A stretch of 64,000 bases of DNA from Adineta vaga (lineage: Eukaryota > Rotifera): assembly GCA_021613535.1 (NCBI GenBank), contig CP075494.1:806001-870000 (forward strand). Reading direction: 5' to 3'. The notes below the pieces were generated by a model. The model had not been told where the DNA came from. It searched no databases and saw nothing but the letters and a program-made list of their open reading frames with translations. The translations under genes were made by a program, and so were the position numbers. Positions 36,185 through 47,578 of the stretch are shown in pieces (within the stretch, counting starts at the first letter, position 1; each line of letters opens with the position of its first letter).

Positions 36185-36864
36185 ATTCTTACTTGACTAA
36201 AATGTTGTTTTAATTACTTTTTTTTTTCTTTATAATCAAAAAACAAATAACGACTCATTGAACAAAGTCATTTTATCTTTTTCTTTCTTTCTTTCATTTA
36301 AAATAATTGCATTTGCTGTTTATTCTTCATTCTAACAGGTAGTACAAAAATTTGAAAATCAAATAAATACTTAGAAATCACTTTATCGGCAGACGTTATC
36401 ACAGATATCGTTTTATTAAATTTCATAGAATAGATGAAGATAACTCTTTAGTTTCTATAAGATTCGTATGAAAACAGCATACATTGCTTTCTTTACACTT
36501 CAACCTATATGACATATTGGTTACTATATTCACAACTTGATAGTAATTGTTAGATGTTTATCTCTATTCAAACTTGAAATCGAAAATTCATATGAGTCAT
36601 CTACTATTTACTTTAGTGTATTAGTTAAATTCTTTAAAAGATCTTTACTTTCTCAATTTGGAATTCGAGTTATATTCTCCTCCATGATGTGAATGAATTT
36701 CTTAAAGGTATAAGTTGACATTAATATAAAATGATTCTATTTTCTTTTTATTTCAATGAGAAATAAGAAATGAAACAATTAATTATTAATATTTGAAGAA
36801 ACAGAGATGTTTTTTTGTAAATTCAAATTTCTTTTTCTATTTTATATAAGAAAGAAAGAAAGAA
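36185..36864. other. Upstream region of the concatenated channel gene
   Basis: AT-rich without a supported frame. Includes short homopolymer and TTTC repeats, and GAAAGAAAGAAAGAA immediately before ATG 36865. Confidence 0.4.
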
Positions 36865-39800
36865 ATGTCGACTGAAAAGACAAGTAGATTTAATGAAATA
36901 TATGAATTTATGAAAAACTTAAATCTTTATAATGAAAATCAACATTTATCTCAAAGTGATCAATTAAGATCAACAAGAATATTTCTTTGTTTATTTCCAT
37001 ATGCCCTGCTAATTATAATTTTATTTACAAGTTTTACAATTCAACCAAAAATTGCTCTTATTAATTCTCCATCAGAAAATCAATTCAAAGAACTGTCAAT
37101 AACATATTCCACAACATTTTCATGTTTATGTCAACAAAGTTCAATAATTCAAAATGAAATAATATCATTTAATCCTTCATATCATCCGATTTGTTCAAGT
37201 CAATTTATAAATGAAACATTTCTTCTATCATTAATTTCTATAAATATGAGTGAATATTATCCAATTGATTATCGTTTAATGATTTCATCACATATTCAAT
37301 TTCTTCAAATATTTTGTCGAACAATAAAAGAAAAATTTAATATAATTTTACAAGAATTTTCTTCAAAATATTTAATTACAACACAAGTATTATCATATGA
37401 AAATTTTAATGTTCAAATGATTACACTTATCAATCAATTTCAACAACAAATGATTGCTGATTATAAACATATCAATGCTTTTATTTGGTTTAGTATTTTT
37501 TATAATGGAATTCTTTCTGGTTTACGTTGTAATATGTATATTAAAATTAGTTCAGGTTATTCTGTTTTACCAGTTAGATTTGGAAATTCATCCATTTATT
37601 GTGGTTGTAGAAGAGATGATACATGTTCATATCCAGCTTTTATTTATAATGATACAGGAAGAATTGCATTGAATAATGGTGAAATATTTGGTGTAAATAC
37701 AAATGATTTACGTATTATGTTTAGTTTACCAAATATAAAAGCTGGTTGTTTTCCATATAAATCATTACTGGATTCAACATTTGAATGTTTTTATGATCAA
37801 TCATGTTTAGATTCACTTCAAAAATATATTCCAGGATTTTCTTTAGTTGTACCATTAGAATCTTCTCAATATTCTCGTGAAACACAAATCAATGATTTAT
37901 TAAATAATTTATTAATTGAATCATGGAATGAAATCTATAATTTTAGCAGATATTATGAAATCTGTTCACCAAAATTATGTACATATTCATATGATCAATC
38001 ATTTGATAAATTATACATAATTACTTCTCTCATTAGTCTTTTTGGTGGATTGAAAATTATTTTCTTTTTCTCAGCACCATATATTGCTCGATTTCTACAA
38101 CAAATTCTTACAATAGTTTATTGTAAAAATCAAATAAGAAATATTCAAAGAAATGAAAGACAAAGTAAAAAACGAAATCTCATAAATTTTGTTCTATTTA
38201 TATCGTTTTCTCTCGGATTTTTCTAGATTTAAAAAATCGTATGATAAAAATCTATAAAAATATTCGTCAACAAATGGAAGTATATAATATGTTTCCACTT
38301 TTTCATGATATTAAAGATGGAATTTATTCGACACGTTTTTGTATTTTATTTTTAATTCTTGGTTTAATTATTTTAATCTTTTATTCATCAATTTCAACAC
38401 AAATTCGTTCAATAAATATAGAGAAACCATCATTTAATATTTATAAACAATTATTTGAACAATATTCATCAACATTAACTTGTCCATGTTCACAAATTTC
38501 AATAAAATATTCGTCAATTATTGATGTGAATGTTAATTTACATCAAATATGTTCAAGTGATTTTACTAGAACCGATGTATGGCTACTTTATAATTCAGGT
38601 CTTGGGGGAAATTTCTTGTTAAATGATTTTCGTATCGAAGGTATGGCATTATTTCGTCTTCTTCAAAAACTATGTCTCTTATCTAATGAAACAATAACAA
38701 ATGAAATTGCTGTTTTTATGAATTTGGATTTTTTTACAACTGAAGTATTGGCAAATAACACATTTCAAAGACAAACATCATCAATTATCGAACAATTTCA
38801 ACAACAGGTATGTAGTAATATCAAGAGAAATTTCAAGACTTCGGTATTTCAAACGATTCTAATCTGTCAATTCTTTCGCTGTTGTATAACAATGTAAAAC
38901 AAGTAACGCTCGTCGGACCGGCTCACTTAACCCTCGACTGTGGAGGACGGCTATTTTCAGCTTGTCTCAATAGTGAGATGAATTCATATGGCAACTCAAG
39001 ATACGAGAAAACGACTCTCATGTTATTGTTGAAATATGTATTAATCTTCGAAAACAGAATATTTACTCTTTTTTCGTGAATCAATTTCACCCACACCCTC
39101 ACCCTCAAGATGGTTCCATTTTTTGTCGTATATATCCTCCCTTCAGTCGAGGGAAAAAGAATCTTTTTCCTTATTGAGATACACAAAATTATATTCTGTG
39201 TTTATTCATTTAGACAGTTGCTTCTTTTTATGGTTTATATCAAGTTGTTCAAACATCCATTCAAGTGAACCAATTCGTATACCCAGCAAGTTTTGATTCT
39301 GCTTGGATAGGATACAAATTTAATGATAGCATACGCTTTTCTTTTACATCTCAACGTCTTTTTGATGATAATTGTTCATGTGCTATCAATAAGTTTTGTA
39401 AAACTTCTCTCAAATTTTTTTGTCTAGGAACGTGTTCAGGAAATGAAAGTACATATGGAGCAATTGTACCGGATTGGTTTACAGGTTGTTCATCCATCGA
39501 TTCACTTTCCATATCTTCATTAACATGTTTTTATAATTCATCATGTATTCAAATGCTAATTGATGGTTATTCATTAGGAATATCTGGAGTAACGATTAAT
39601 CCACGTGTAGCAAATATTACACCTTTGAATTCAATGATAAAAAGTCGTTTTACACCTTCAACAAGATTAAATGAAATTATTTCGGAATTATTTATTGAAG
39701 AATGGATTTATTCAATTAATTTTCAAAACTATTTTCAAGAATGTTCACCAAATGAATGTGTTTATAGTTATGAAGAACGTTTTAGTCTATCTTATATGAT

Positions 39801-41238
39801 TGCAAAAATAACTGGAATTATTGGTGGATTATCTGTTGCACTTAGAATATTAGTTCCTCTTTTTGTCAAATCAATTCGACGAATCTTTCGTTATTGTTGT
39901 TATTCAAATGAACAAATTGAAGACGAACATAATTATAAAACAAAATTTCTTCGTTTTATTATTCAATTTCCAAATATTCTTCAACAAATGAATTTTTATC
40001 GTACAATACGAACAAATAATGATGAAATCTTATTAACAAAACAACAACGCATTGCAACTCGATTTTATATAATTTTATTTATAATTTCAATTGGAATTCT
40101 TTTACTTTTTCTTAATTTCACTACTCAAATTAATTCAGTGAAAATTTCTTCACCAAATTTATCAACATTTGAAGAATTACAAAAGAAATATTCATCAACA
40201 TTAACATGTCCATGTTCAAACATTGCCATATCTTATTCAACATTTCTTTCTATTTATCCTTCAATTTATCATCAAATTTGTTCAAGTGATTTTATTTCAT
40301 TAGATTTCATTCGATTATTTTGGGGTACTGAAGATCAAGAAGAATATATGTTTAATTATGATAGAAAAATTCTAACTGGTTTATTTCATGCATTATCATC
40401 ATTATGTACATTAACAAAACAAATAATTGATAAAAATATAAACATATTTCTAACAAAACAATTAATTACTTTGAAAACTTTAACACATTATTCATTTGAA
40501 AATCAAATTAATTCAATTCTTGAGAATTTTATTACTCAAACATTAACTAATTTTCAATGGTTACATCATTATATTATCGATATGTTTCATGGAAATCAAT
40601 TACAAAATAAATTTAATTTAAATTGGCAAATGTCTTTATTAGATACTCAAACAGATAATATAGTAAAATCATTCCCGAAAGAATTTAATAATAATAATAA
40701 TAATAATAAATCTTGTTTATGTACAATATCACCATTGAAATGTTTTCGATCTTTACTTACAAGTTTTAATCAAACAATAAAGATACCAGGTATAGTTTTT
40801 GGTTGTTTACCTATTGATGGTCTTCGTCAATCAACACTTGAATGCTTTTATAATTCAACATGTTTAAATCAAATCACGGAATTTTTTAATATAACGAATA
40901 TTCCAAATGTTTTAAATCAATCTATATCAAGTCGGTTTTATCCAGTCACATCGGTAACAATTGGTCAATTGATCGATGAATTATTTATTGAAACATGGGA
41001 AATTTCATATAATTATTCGAATTATTATTCATTTTGTTTACCATCATCATGTGAATATAGTTATACAACAAGGAATAGTATTTCATATATGTTAACAACA
41101 TTTCTTGGTTTATATGGTGGATTAACTGTTGCATTAAAATTATTTGTTTGGTATGGTTTAACTATTTACTGGAAAATATGTCAAAATATTAATAAACATT
41201 ATCGAAAAAATCAAGTTGTATCATTGAATTCAAATTAA
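36865..41238 (+). CDS. Three concatenated two-TM, Cys-rich channel-like (DEG/ENaC-like) subunits in one gene
   Basis: Exons 36865-38164, 38227-38807 and 39214-41238 (introns 62 and 406 bp, phases matching) give about 1301 aa. Three homologous units each show a cytosolic lead-in, TM1 (e.g. RFYIILFIISIGILLLFLNF), an ectodomain with YSSTLTCPCS and HQICSSDF, a Cys-rich region (CFYNSTC), then C-S-P-x-x-C-x-Y-S-Y and TM2 with GGL (e.g. TGIIGGLSVALRILVPL). Units 2 and 3 are fused with no intron between; units 1 and 2 join by the 62-bp intron (...RQ-NLKNRM...). Architecture resembles DEG/ENaC trimers, but the assignment rests on topology, not a decisive motif. Predicted product: a covalently linked trimer in the plasma membrane. 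Intron 2 is enlarged and carries a single ACACCC arm. Confidence 0.75.
39087..39109. repeat. Single ACACCC arm of the palindrome family (intronic)
   Basis: CACCCACACCCTCACCCTCA followed by AGATGG, the canonical right edge. No G-rich partner within the intron, which is enlarged to 406 bp in an otherwise short-intron gene. Confidence 0.6.
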
Positions 41239-41439
41239 TTATTAAAAAGGCGAGATACTTATATGAACAGATTTGATTTTTGTTGTGTTGTCTGCTTCTT
41301 GTAAAAATGTTCGATGACAATGTAGATATGAATGAAAGAGTATTTGCATTCTCACTTATACTATCAGGATCGTTTCAACAATCAGGTCCTGCTTTATCAG
41401 CAAATTCATTATTTTAAATACTTAAGAAAGATACATTTA

Positions 41440-42936
41440 CAAAACCTTCGTATTATGATCTTATACAGCATCGATGTTATTAAGCATTGATTTCCAATTA
41501 TCTTAAATATCATCTGTAGTTCTCCGACTATTTCCAGCATCTCTTGCCCAAAAGACCAGGTTGGTCGACAACCCCTTCTAAATGTGTGTGGGTAACAGAA
41601 GATATGAGTACCCACACCCACACCACGATCTGTAAATGTACGATTAATGGAAATATAATCTTTTTGATTGGTAATATATCGAATTTGAAGATGATTATCT
41701 CGACCTTTTTGCATCAATGCCGTGAGAGGATCTATAGCATAAGCTGGTCGAACAAAACTTGAACCACCACCCTGATATAATGCACTTCCAAAATCTTTAT
41801 TCCATGCTGTTTGCTCAAGGCCACAAGTCGTTTGACCAGCTGCTTGCCCATATATATAAATGTTTGTATCAACGGAAGAATTTAATGGCAATGCATTGTT
41901 GACATTTTTCAGTAATATCATACCAGCGCGACTGGCTTCTCGATTAATTATATAATTATTTTCTATCGCATTGCGATCAAGATCAACTGTTGGATAATTT
42001 TGATCTTGTCTAATAAGATAGTAAGGTGCGATAATGCGTGTAACCATATCATCAATTCTTGATTCAGGAATGCTTCTATTTTGAACAAATGATACCAAAG
42101 TATCACCCATATATCCATCGATACCGGACATATCAATATCTAGTCCTGATAAAACTGGATCAACTGTTGATGTGGATCCCATCCAATCCGTCAATTATTA
42201 ATTTCATTGGCTGAACACATAATAGAACCTACTCCAGCAGCCACACTTGATGCAAATGGCCAAAGATAAATCGCATGCATAGTTTTATCGTCAAGATTGG
42301 CTGAGTAAACTATGTCATCATTAGCATCTTTCATGACACCACTTCGATGCGTATCTTGCTCATTACAGATATAATGTTTTGCTGTAGCAACAACACCGTA
42401 ATCTTGAATACCTTGAGTATAGAAAAATGCATCTTCACCTGAAAGATATGGATCCGAACCAAATCCTTCCCAGTTACGACCATGCCGAGCATTTCGATCC
42501 ATGTTCACCATAGGACCAAGTGCATAATGCACACCTTTGCCACGAAAGTCTTTTCCAATTGCAACAGCACGTCGATAAAACAAATTTCGATGCCATGTCG
42601 CTACAATATGAATACCACTTACGAATGCAGTTGAAGATAAAACACCATCACCAACACCTGATGGTGTATCGAGAAGGCAGAAACCACTAAAATTGACACG
42701 TGGTAACGATGCAATATTGCCAGCGCATGTCCCACCGACATCTGCTGTCAAATGACATTTTTCTTCTAAGGTCAATTGTATAATAAATGATTTGGTCATG
42801 GCAATAGCTTATTTCCATGTTCTTAGTGTCACTTGTGATTGAAGATTTCTTTTGCAATTATCTATCACCGATGACATAGAGGAGAAACAAATTACAACAC
42901 AAACCAACAACAGAGGAGTCGTTAATATTTTATTCA
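41440..42936 (-). pseudogene. Decayed secreted GH3 beta-glucosidase, fungal-like
   Basis: Signal-like N-terminus from ATG 42936 (MNKILTTPLLLVCVVICFSS), then TWK and an in-frame TAA (42809-42811) before AIAMTKSFIIQLTLEEK. GH3 landmarks follow: FRGKGVHYALGP, GRNWEGFGSDPYLSGE, KHYICNEQ, the TDW nucleophile region with LSGLDIDMSG, and GMILLKNVNNALPL. Between EINN and TDW about 25 family residues and the frame are lost. A TGTGGG-type element then interrupts the gene, after which GH3-like LVFWARDAGNS resumes with several stops. At least three independent lesions, so not functional. Resemblance to fungal extracellular beta-glucosidases suggests horizontal acquisition, an inference needing phylogeny. 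Confidence 0.8.
41584..41627. repeat. TGTGGG-type palindromic element, copy 13, inside the GH3 pseudogene
   Basis: GTGTGTGGGTAACAGAAGATATGAGTACCC...ACACCACG; about 44 bp. TAAATGT occurs on both sides (41578-41584 and about 41634-41640), a possible target duplication. GH3 homology continues on both sides, so here the element behaves like an insertion. Confidence 0.7.
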
Positions 42937-43126
42937 TAATAATAATGCAAATATATTTTTTGATGTACGTCAAGGTGTATATAAGTAAGCAAGAATTTTA
43001 TCTTTTATTATCAGTTTTTTCGATTTAATGTCTTTGAGGGTTAGAGTGAGAGTAAGTTTGAGGACAGAGAAGGCAAAGAGTCTAAATGGCTTAGTAAACG
43101 TTTCATCTGTCCACGAAAGGATATAG
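42937..43126. repeat. Short intergenic with an isolated G-rich arm
   Basis: CTTTGAGGGTTAGAGTGAGA near 43031-43052 is a degenerate single arm. Nothing else seen. Confidence 0.4.
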
Positions 43127-44347
43127 CTAATTGTTCAATTTATTCCACGAACTTATTAACGATATTTTCGGTACAGGAACATTAACAAGATTAATAAAAT
43201 ATTGTCTTTTTTGAGTGTCGACTTCGATAGAATTCACTTTGAATAAAGTGAACGGAAGAAGAAGTACTTCTTCTTCTCCAGGAAAAATTGATAGAGCTGG
43301 TAAATGATCATTGATTCTTGTTAAATCAATGGCAGTACAGCATTTGGTTGTAAAATGAAACATAAGTAAAACAGAAGAAAGATCCGATTTTCCTTTCTTT
43401 ATATCAATTTTAGCGAACGATTCAGCAACGTTTTTCTTTTTCGATGTCGATTGGATGGTACGAGTTTCAAGAACATAGACACTTTGTTGTGATTGTGCTG
43501 CCCATCGATAGGCATCAATATCTTTTGATTGCATCTTCGCTCCTCGATATGTTTGACCCATAAACGCCCTGTCACTTAATTCCGAAAGATGAAGAAAAAG
43601 CAATGCAGTGTAAGCATTGGCATTGGATTGTAGCATTCCATACAAAGGCGTCTCGAGGGTGTAGAGAGTAAGAAGTAAATCGATTCGACCTTTTTTCGTA
43701 AATTCATCGTAGAGATGCAAAGCTTCTTCATGACTCTTTCGATCAAGTGTACGATTTAAAAGGGCATTCAGATGTTCTCGACTTTCTATTTCGGTACGAT
43801 ATCTCAATAAATATTTAAGAGCTTTTGGAGCTCGTGCAATTGCGCTCATAAATTGAGATTCAACAGTAGCTGAAAAACCATCGTCGTATCCACATAGCCA
43901 ATCATTTGGAGTCTCAATATTTTCATAATCAGAGTGTGGATCATTACTGACACGTTGTCTTATCCGAAAAATATTATTAGGATGTGTTGTTTCGAGAAAT
44001 CGTGAAACTGATGCATTGGTTCCACAGGGTCGCGCAAATAGTGATCGTATATCTTCGGAAGCTGTCGTTGGTAGTTCCTCAGCAGCAGTTCGTCCTTGAC
44101 GATTAGCGATTGATCGAAAAACAGATGAATTTTGTAAAAGAACTTTGATAATTGCTACATGATTTAAAGAACAGGCAACTTGTAAACTTGTTTTTCCTGA
44201 ATGAGGATCAATTCTATTGATCTCACTGCTAGTCATTGTCGGCAGAAGACTTTCCACAGTTTGTAAATCGTCTGAGAGACATGCTTCATATAATTGACGA
44301 GAACGATGATAAGAAGAGGAGTTGTATTGCGAAACCTGTGAACCCAT
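43127..44347 (-). CDS. Ankyrin-repeat mono-ADP-ribosyltransferase (ART, R-S-E type)
   Basis: Single exon, 406 aa from Met at 44347. I prefer this start because it gives MGSQVSQ, an N-myristoylation-type terminus. An upstream in-frame Met at 44380 would add 11 residues and hide it. Residues 20-110 contain ankyrin-like repeats (GKTSLQVACSLNHVAIIKVLL). The C-terminal half has the ART signature: YRGAKM (Arg), STSKKKNVAESFA (STS) and SIFPGEEEVLLLP (the E-x-E catalytic glutamates). It would transfer ADP-ribose from NAD+ to target arginines; target unknown. No signal peptide, so probably membrane-tethered on the cytosolic side. Confidence 0.85.
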   Translation of the reverse strand: MGSQVSQYNSSSYHRSRQLYEACLSDDLQTVESLLPTMTSSEINRIDPHSGKTSLQVACSLNHVAIIKVLLQNSSVFRSIANRQGRTAAEELPTTASEDIRSLFARPCGTNASVSRFLETTHPNNIFRIRQRVSNDPHSDYENIETPNDWLCGYDDGFSATVESQFMSAIARAPKALKYLLRYRTEIESREHLNALLNRTLDRKSHEEALHLYDEFTKKGRIDLLLTLYTLETPLYGMLQSNANAYTALLFLHLSELSDRAFMGQTYRGAKMQSKDIDAYRWAAQSQQSVYVLETRTIQSTSKKKNVAESFAKIDIKKGKSDLSSVLLMFHFTTKCCTAIDLTRINDHLPALSIFPGEEEVLLLPFTLFKVNSIEVDTQKRQYFINLVNVPVPKISLISSWNKLNN

Positions 44348-44496
44348 TTTAGAAATTCTGGCTTTTCTTTTACAGTACACTTTCTTTCTGTTTGCTTTCG
44401 TCTATTTGATTTAAATTTTATTGAATATGAATCAATGTGACGAAAGCAAACAGGTATTGCAATAATTGACTTTTCTTTGCTGAAAGAGAAAACAAC

Positions 44497-44520
44497 TTGA
44501 GGGTGTGGGTGTGGGTGAGA
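44497..44520. repeat. Single G-rich arm of the palindrome family
   Basis: CTTGAGGGTGTGGGTGTGGG, matching the consensus left arm exactly, without a C-rich partner. It lies in the 5' flank of the ART gene. Confidence 0.6.
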
Positions 44521-44822
44521 AAAAAAATTGAATCTTTTCTTCGTATATGAAGTTGCTAGATCAATTCATCTCACTATTGGCAAACGCAGAAAATACCTGT
44601 CTTCCACAGTTGAGGGTAAAGTGAGTCGACACGACGAGCGTTACTTGTAAGTAGACGTACATGTATGTTTTTCTTCGCTTCTGTTATTTTAACATTATAT
44701 GTTTGTACAGTGCAAAATGAAATTTTTCTCCATACGGCGTCATGACGATTTTGTTTCGTCAAGATGCATGCATATAAAAGAAATGATGTTTTAATCAATT
44801 TCATTACGACAAAAAATCAACT

Positions 44823-45533
44823 ATGGGCGATAATAATGCTAACAAAAATCGAGTATGTAGCGAATTGAAAGAGTCTGCTGCCTTATGTCTTTCATATTAT
44901 AGCGATGAAGGTTTATAAATTGTCGAGAGTTTGTTGTTATATCAGAATTGAAGTATTTATTCAAATTTTATCATTGTATTTCGTGATTATGCTAAAATTG
45001 CAATAGAAACTGCTATTAAAAGAGACTTTTTGATAAATAATGATATAATGAATACAAAATTTTCGTTTATTGGAAAGGAGAAAAGTGTAATTATCTCATT
45101 TAGGTCTATCCTCAACAACCAACAATTACGCAGACATTCTATTCACCCACTCCTATTAATGATTTTCCTCCCGGATATTGGATTCCAGTGAAACAAAGAA
45201 GTCCAGAATCGGTTAAAACAATTATTTTTGTTGATCCTGCTTTCGAGAAAGCATGGATGGGTCCTTCTGATGCAACTTATCAGCAAGTTCGTAAAGTTAT
45301 TTGATCAACTAGATCAAAATAAAATGTTTATCTTGCGAATGTTTTGTGACTTATATGTTCTATATTTTTAGTTGGTTACTTCGGGACGAATTCTTCAATC
45401 TCGATATAACGGAGAATACGTATGTTTGATTCTGAACAATCATATGATTACTGTATGACTTAATATAGGATAACAATATGTTCTGTTGTGGTCCTAGGTT
45501 TACGATGGAATGTCTCGATTCCTTGACTATTGA
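44823..45533 (+). CDS. Small four-exon protein, 98 aa, unrecognised
   Basis: Exons 44823-44852 (ten codons), 45104-45286, 45372-45419 and 45498-45533 all join in phase 0 with GT..AG introns. The product starts MGDNNANKNR and contains DFPPGYWIPVKQRSPES and IIFVDPAFEKAWMGPSDATY; it ends DGMSRFLDY. No signal or TM segment. Last-exon codons overlap in a different frame with the possible start of the four-TM gene. The regular splicing supports a real gene. Confidence 0.55.
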
Positions 45534-46608
45534 ACAAGAATTAATCAATATGGACAATGATAATCGAACTGGTTCTGTAACAGAATCGATATCTTCTCAT
45601 TTAAATGCATTCAAACGTGCCTTTGTCGGTCTTTTTTTTATTTTTATCTTTTTATTACTTGGTATTGGCACGTTTATACTTGCTATAGTATATCAAGTCC
45701 GATTAAGTCATTGTGTATCTACACCTTTACTACCAATCCTCTTCTTCGTCTCTGGTTCAGGCAACATTGCTTTTTCCACCAGTCTCATTATTGTGGTATG
45801 TTTTCTTATTTTATTTTTATATCTATTCAGCGAATCGTGCAAATAAGATTTTAAAACAAATTTAAATGTTCTTATTTATTAACTCCATTGAATAAGTATT
45901 ATCTTTGTTTGAACTCATGTTTTTATTTAATATAGATTGTTCTTCGAGTCACCTGCTACTATAAAAAAAGGAAGCTGCTTCTGAAAATTGGTGGATATAT
46001 TGTCTGTGCTTACGTTATATTGTCATTGATGACACTCTGTGGAGTAAGTGAAACGCACTAAAAACTTTATTGTTTTCTATGATCTGATATTTTCACTTAA
46101 AAATCTTTCATAATGATCAGCAGATGAGAATGCATCCTACTTCACAACGTTTCGTTAGATTCTAAGAAATTGTTCAACACGCAATATTATAATCCTACTT
46201 ATGATTGTTTTAGTTCTAATCGCTCCGAACATCAATGCAACTCTTACCGATTCTGTAATTTCGTAAAAATCAGTTTCTATGACGAGATCATTCTCCGAAT
46301 TTTGACAAGAAATTTCAAAAAACGATTAGTCAATTCATTATTTTTAATTTTAGGTATCGTTAGTCATCGTTATGTCAAAAGCTGAAATTGATTGTGCGGG
46401 TAGAGTACGAATTTTTGGTTTTATTGTAGCATGTCTACCATATGTCTGGTTACTTGGTTGGAGTTTCTTAAATATTAGTGCATTTTGCTGTCGCCCTATT
46501 TGTGGAACTTCAGCAGAAAGACAAGCATTTCGTATATTGTCGAGTATTCGACGGCAAAAACTCAGAAGAAGCAGAAACTCTTCATTTATACAATGTTGTA
46601 TATCTTGA
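45505..46608 (+). CDS. Four-TM membrane protein, three exons
   Basis: Exons 45505-45795, 45936-46043 and 46354-46608 join in phase 0 to 217 aa. Four hydrophobic segments: AFVGLFFIFIFLLLGIGTFI, LLPILFFVSGSGNIAFSTSL, YIVCAYVILSLMTLCG continuing into VSLVIVM, and IFGFIVACLPYVWLLGWSFL. The C-terminus is basic (RRQKLRRSRNS). Starting at the internal Met at 45550 (MDNDNRTG) would avoid overlap with the upstream gene. No named tetraspan family is evident. Confidence 0.6.
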
Positions 46609-46777
46609 TATTCAATTCGAAGAATGCGTATATTACCTTGGATGTTTTTCAAAAACATTTTTAATTCAATCAAATAACGAAAACTTTATAATATTTTTCT
46701 AAATGTTTTTAAGTTATTATTTGAATAAATATAAATAGACAAAATTTTAGACTGAATGTAATGAGAACTAAAACAAA

Positions 46778-46820
46778 GAGGGTGTGGGTTAAGAGTATAG
46801 CCTGACGCACACCCACACCC
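46778..46820. repeat. TGTGGG-type palindromic element, copy 14
   Basis: GAGGGTGTGGG, core TTAAGAGTATAGCCTGAC, GCACACCCACACCC. The core matches the copy at 20788-20879. Confidence 0.75.
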
Positions 46821-46918
46821 AATTTGATAATCGATGGATAGGGAGAGGTGGATCAATTTCATGGGCTCCAAGGTCACCTGATATTACTTGTTTCGGTTTT
46901 TCTGTTTTGAACTATAGG

Positions 46919-46984
46919 ATGTGAGGGTGTGGGTGTGGGTGTGGGTATCTCCTCTTCTTTCACACCCATACTCACACCCTCAAG
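46919..46984. repeat. TGTGGG-type palindromic element, copy 15
   Basis: Three tandem GTGTGG units on the left; core TATCTCCTCTTCTTTCACAC (inverse of the 27107 copy); right arm ending CACACCCTCAAG. Confidence 0.8.
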
Positions 46985-47111
46985 TCAAAAAAATGTTTTT
47001 CTGAGAGGGGCCTTAATCAAGTATGTTTCCGCGAATAGAATCATTTTCTTTTATTTATTTTTAGATTTTTAGATTTACATTGGACAAAGTATTGAGGTAT
47101 TGAAATAATAT

Positions 47112-47471
47112 TTAAACTGACAAATATTTAAGAAATAAAGTTCCTATTTCTAGCACAATAAATCTTTTCTTTACATGCATTTTATGATGAGAATATCGAC
47201 AAAAACAAATCTGGATTTTTTCTCTCATTTGTTCTATAAATTCATCAACTTTTTCTAAAATCGTATAAATTTTGTTGTCTGTTAAAAAAGACTTTTTCCC
47301 GTGGTGTTTTTCACAATTACAGGCAGTTGTCGTGTTCGTATTTAATCGAATGAAAATGTTCTCATGAATAATTCGTTGTGTAAAGAGAAAAATAAATTCA
47401 CAATTATTCGATATTGATAATGGTATTTCTAAAAATACATCGAAGAACTTTATACGATCATCAAAATGCAT
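47112..47471 (-). CDS. Unrecognised 119-aa protein
   Basis: An open single-exon frame starts MHFDDRIKFFDVFLEIPLSI, ends LFLKYLSV and has a central CNCEKHHGKK motif. It is divergent from the F-box/LRR gene with about 107 bp between starts, so they may share a promoter. No family recognised; it could be fortuitous. Confidence 0.35.
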   Translation of the reverse strand: MHFDDRIKFFDVFLEIPLSISNNCEFIFLFTQRIIHENIFIRLNTNTTTACNCEKHHGKKSFLTDNKIYTILEKVDEFIEQMREKIQICFCRYSHHKMHVKKRFIVLEIGTLFLKYLSV

Positions 47472-47578
47472 TGTTGATACACTTGTAAAAATTTATTATA
47501 TCTAACAATTTTCTCTACTAATAAAAACTCTTCTTGATCATATAAACTTGAATTTGAAGATAAAAAAATATCATTGAA

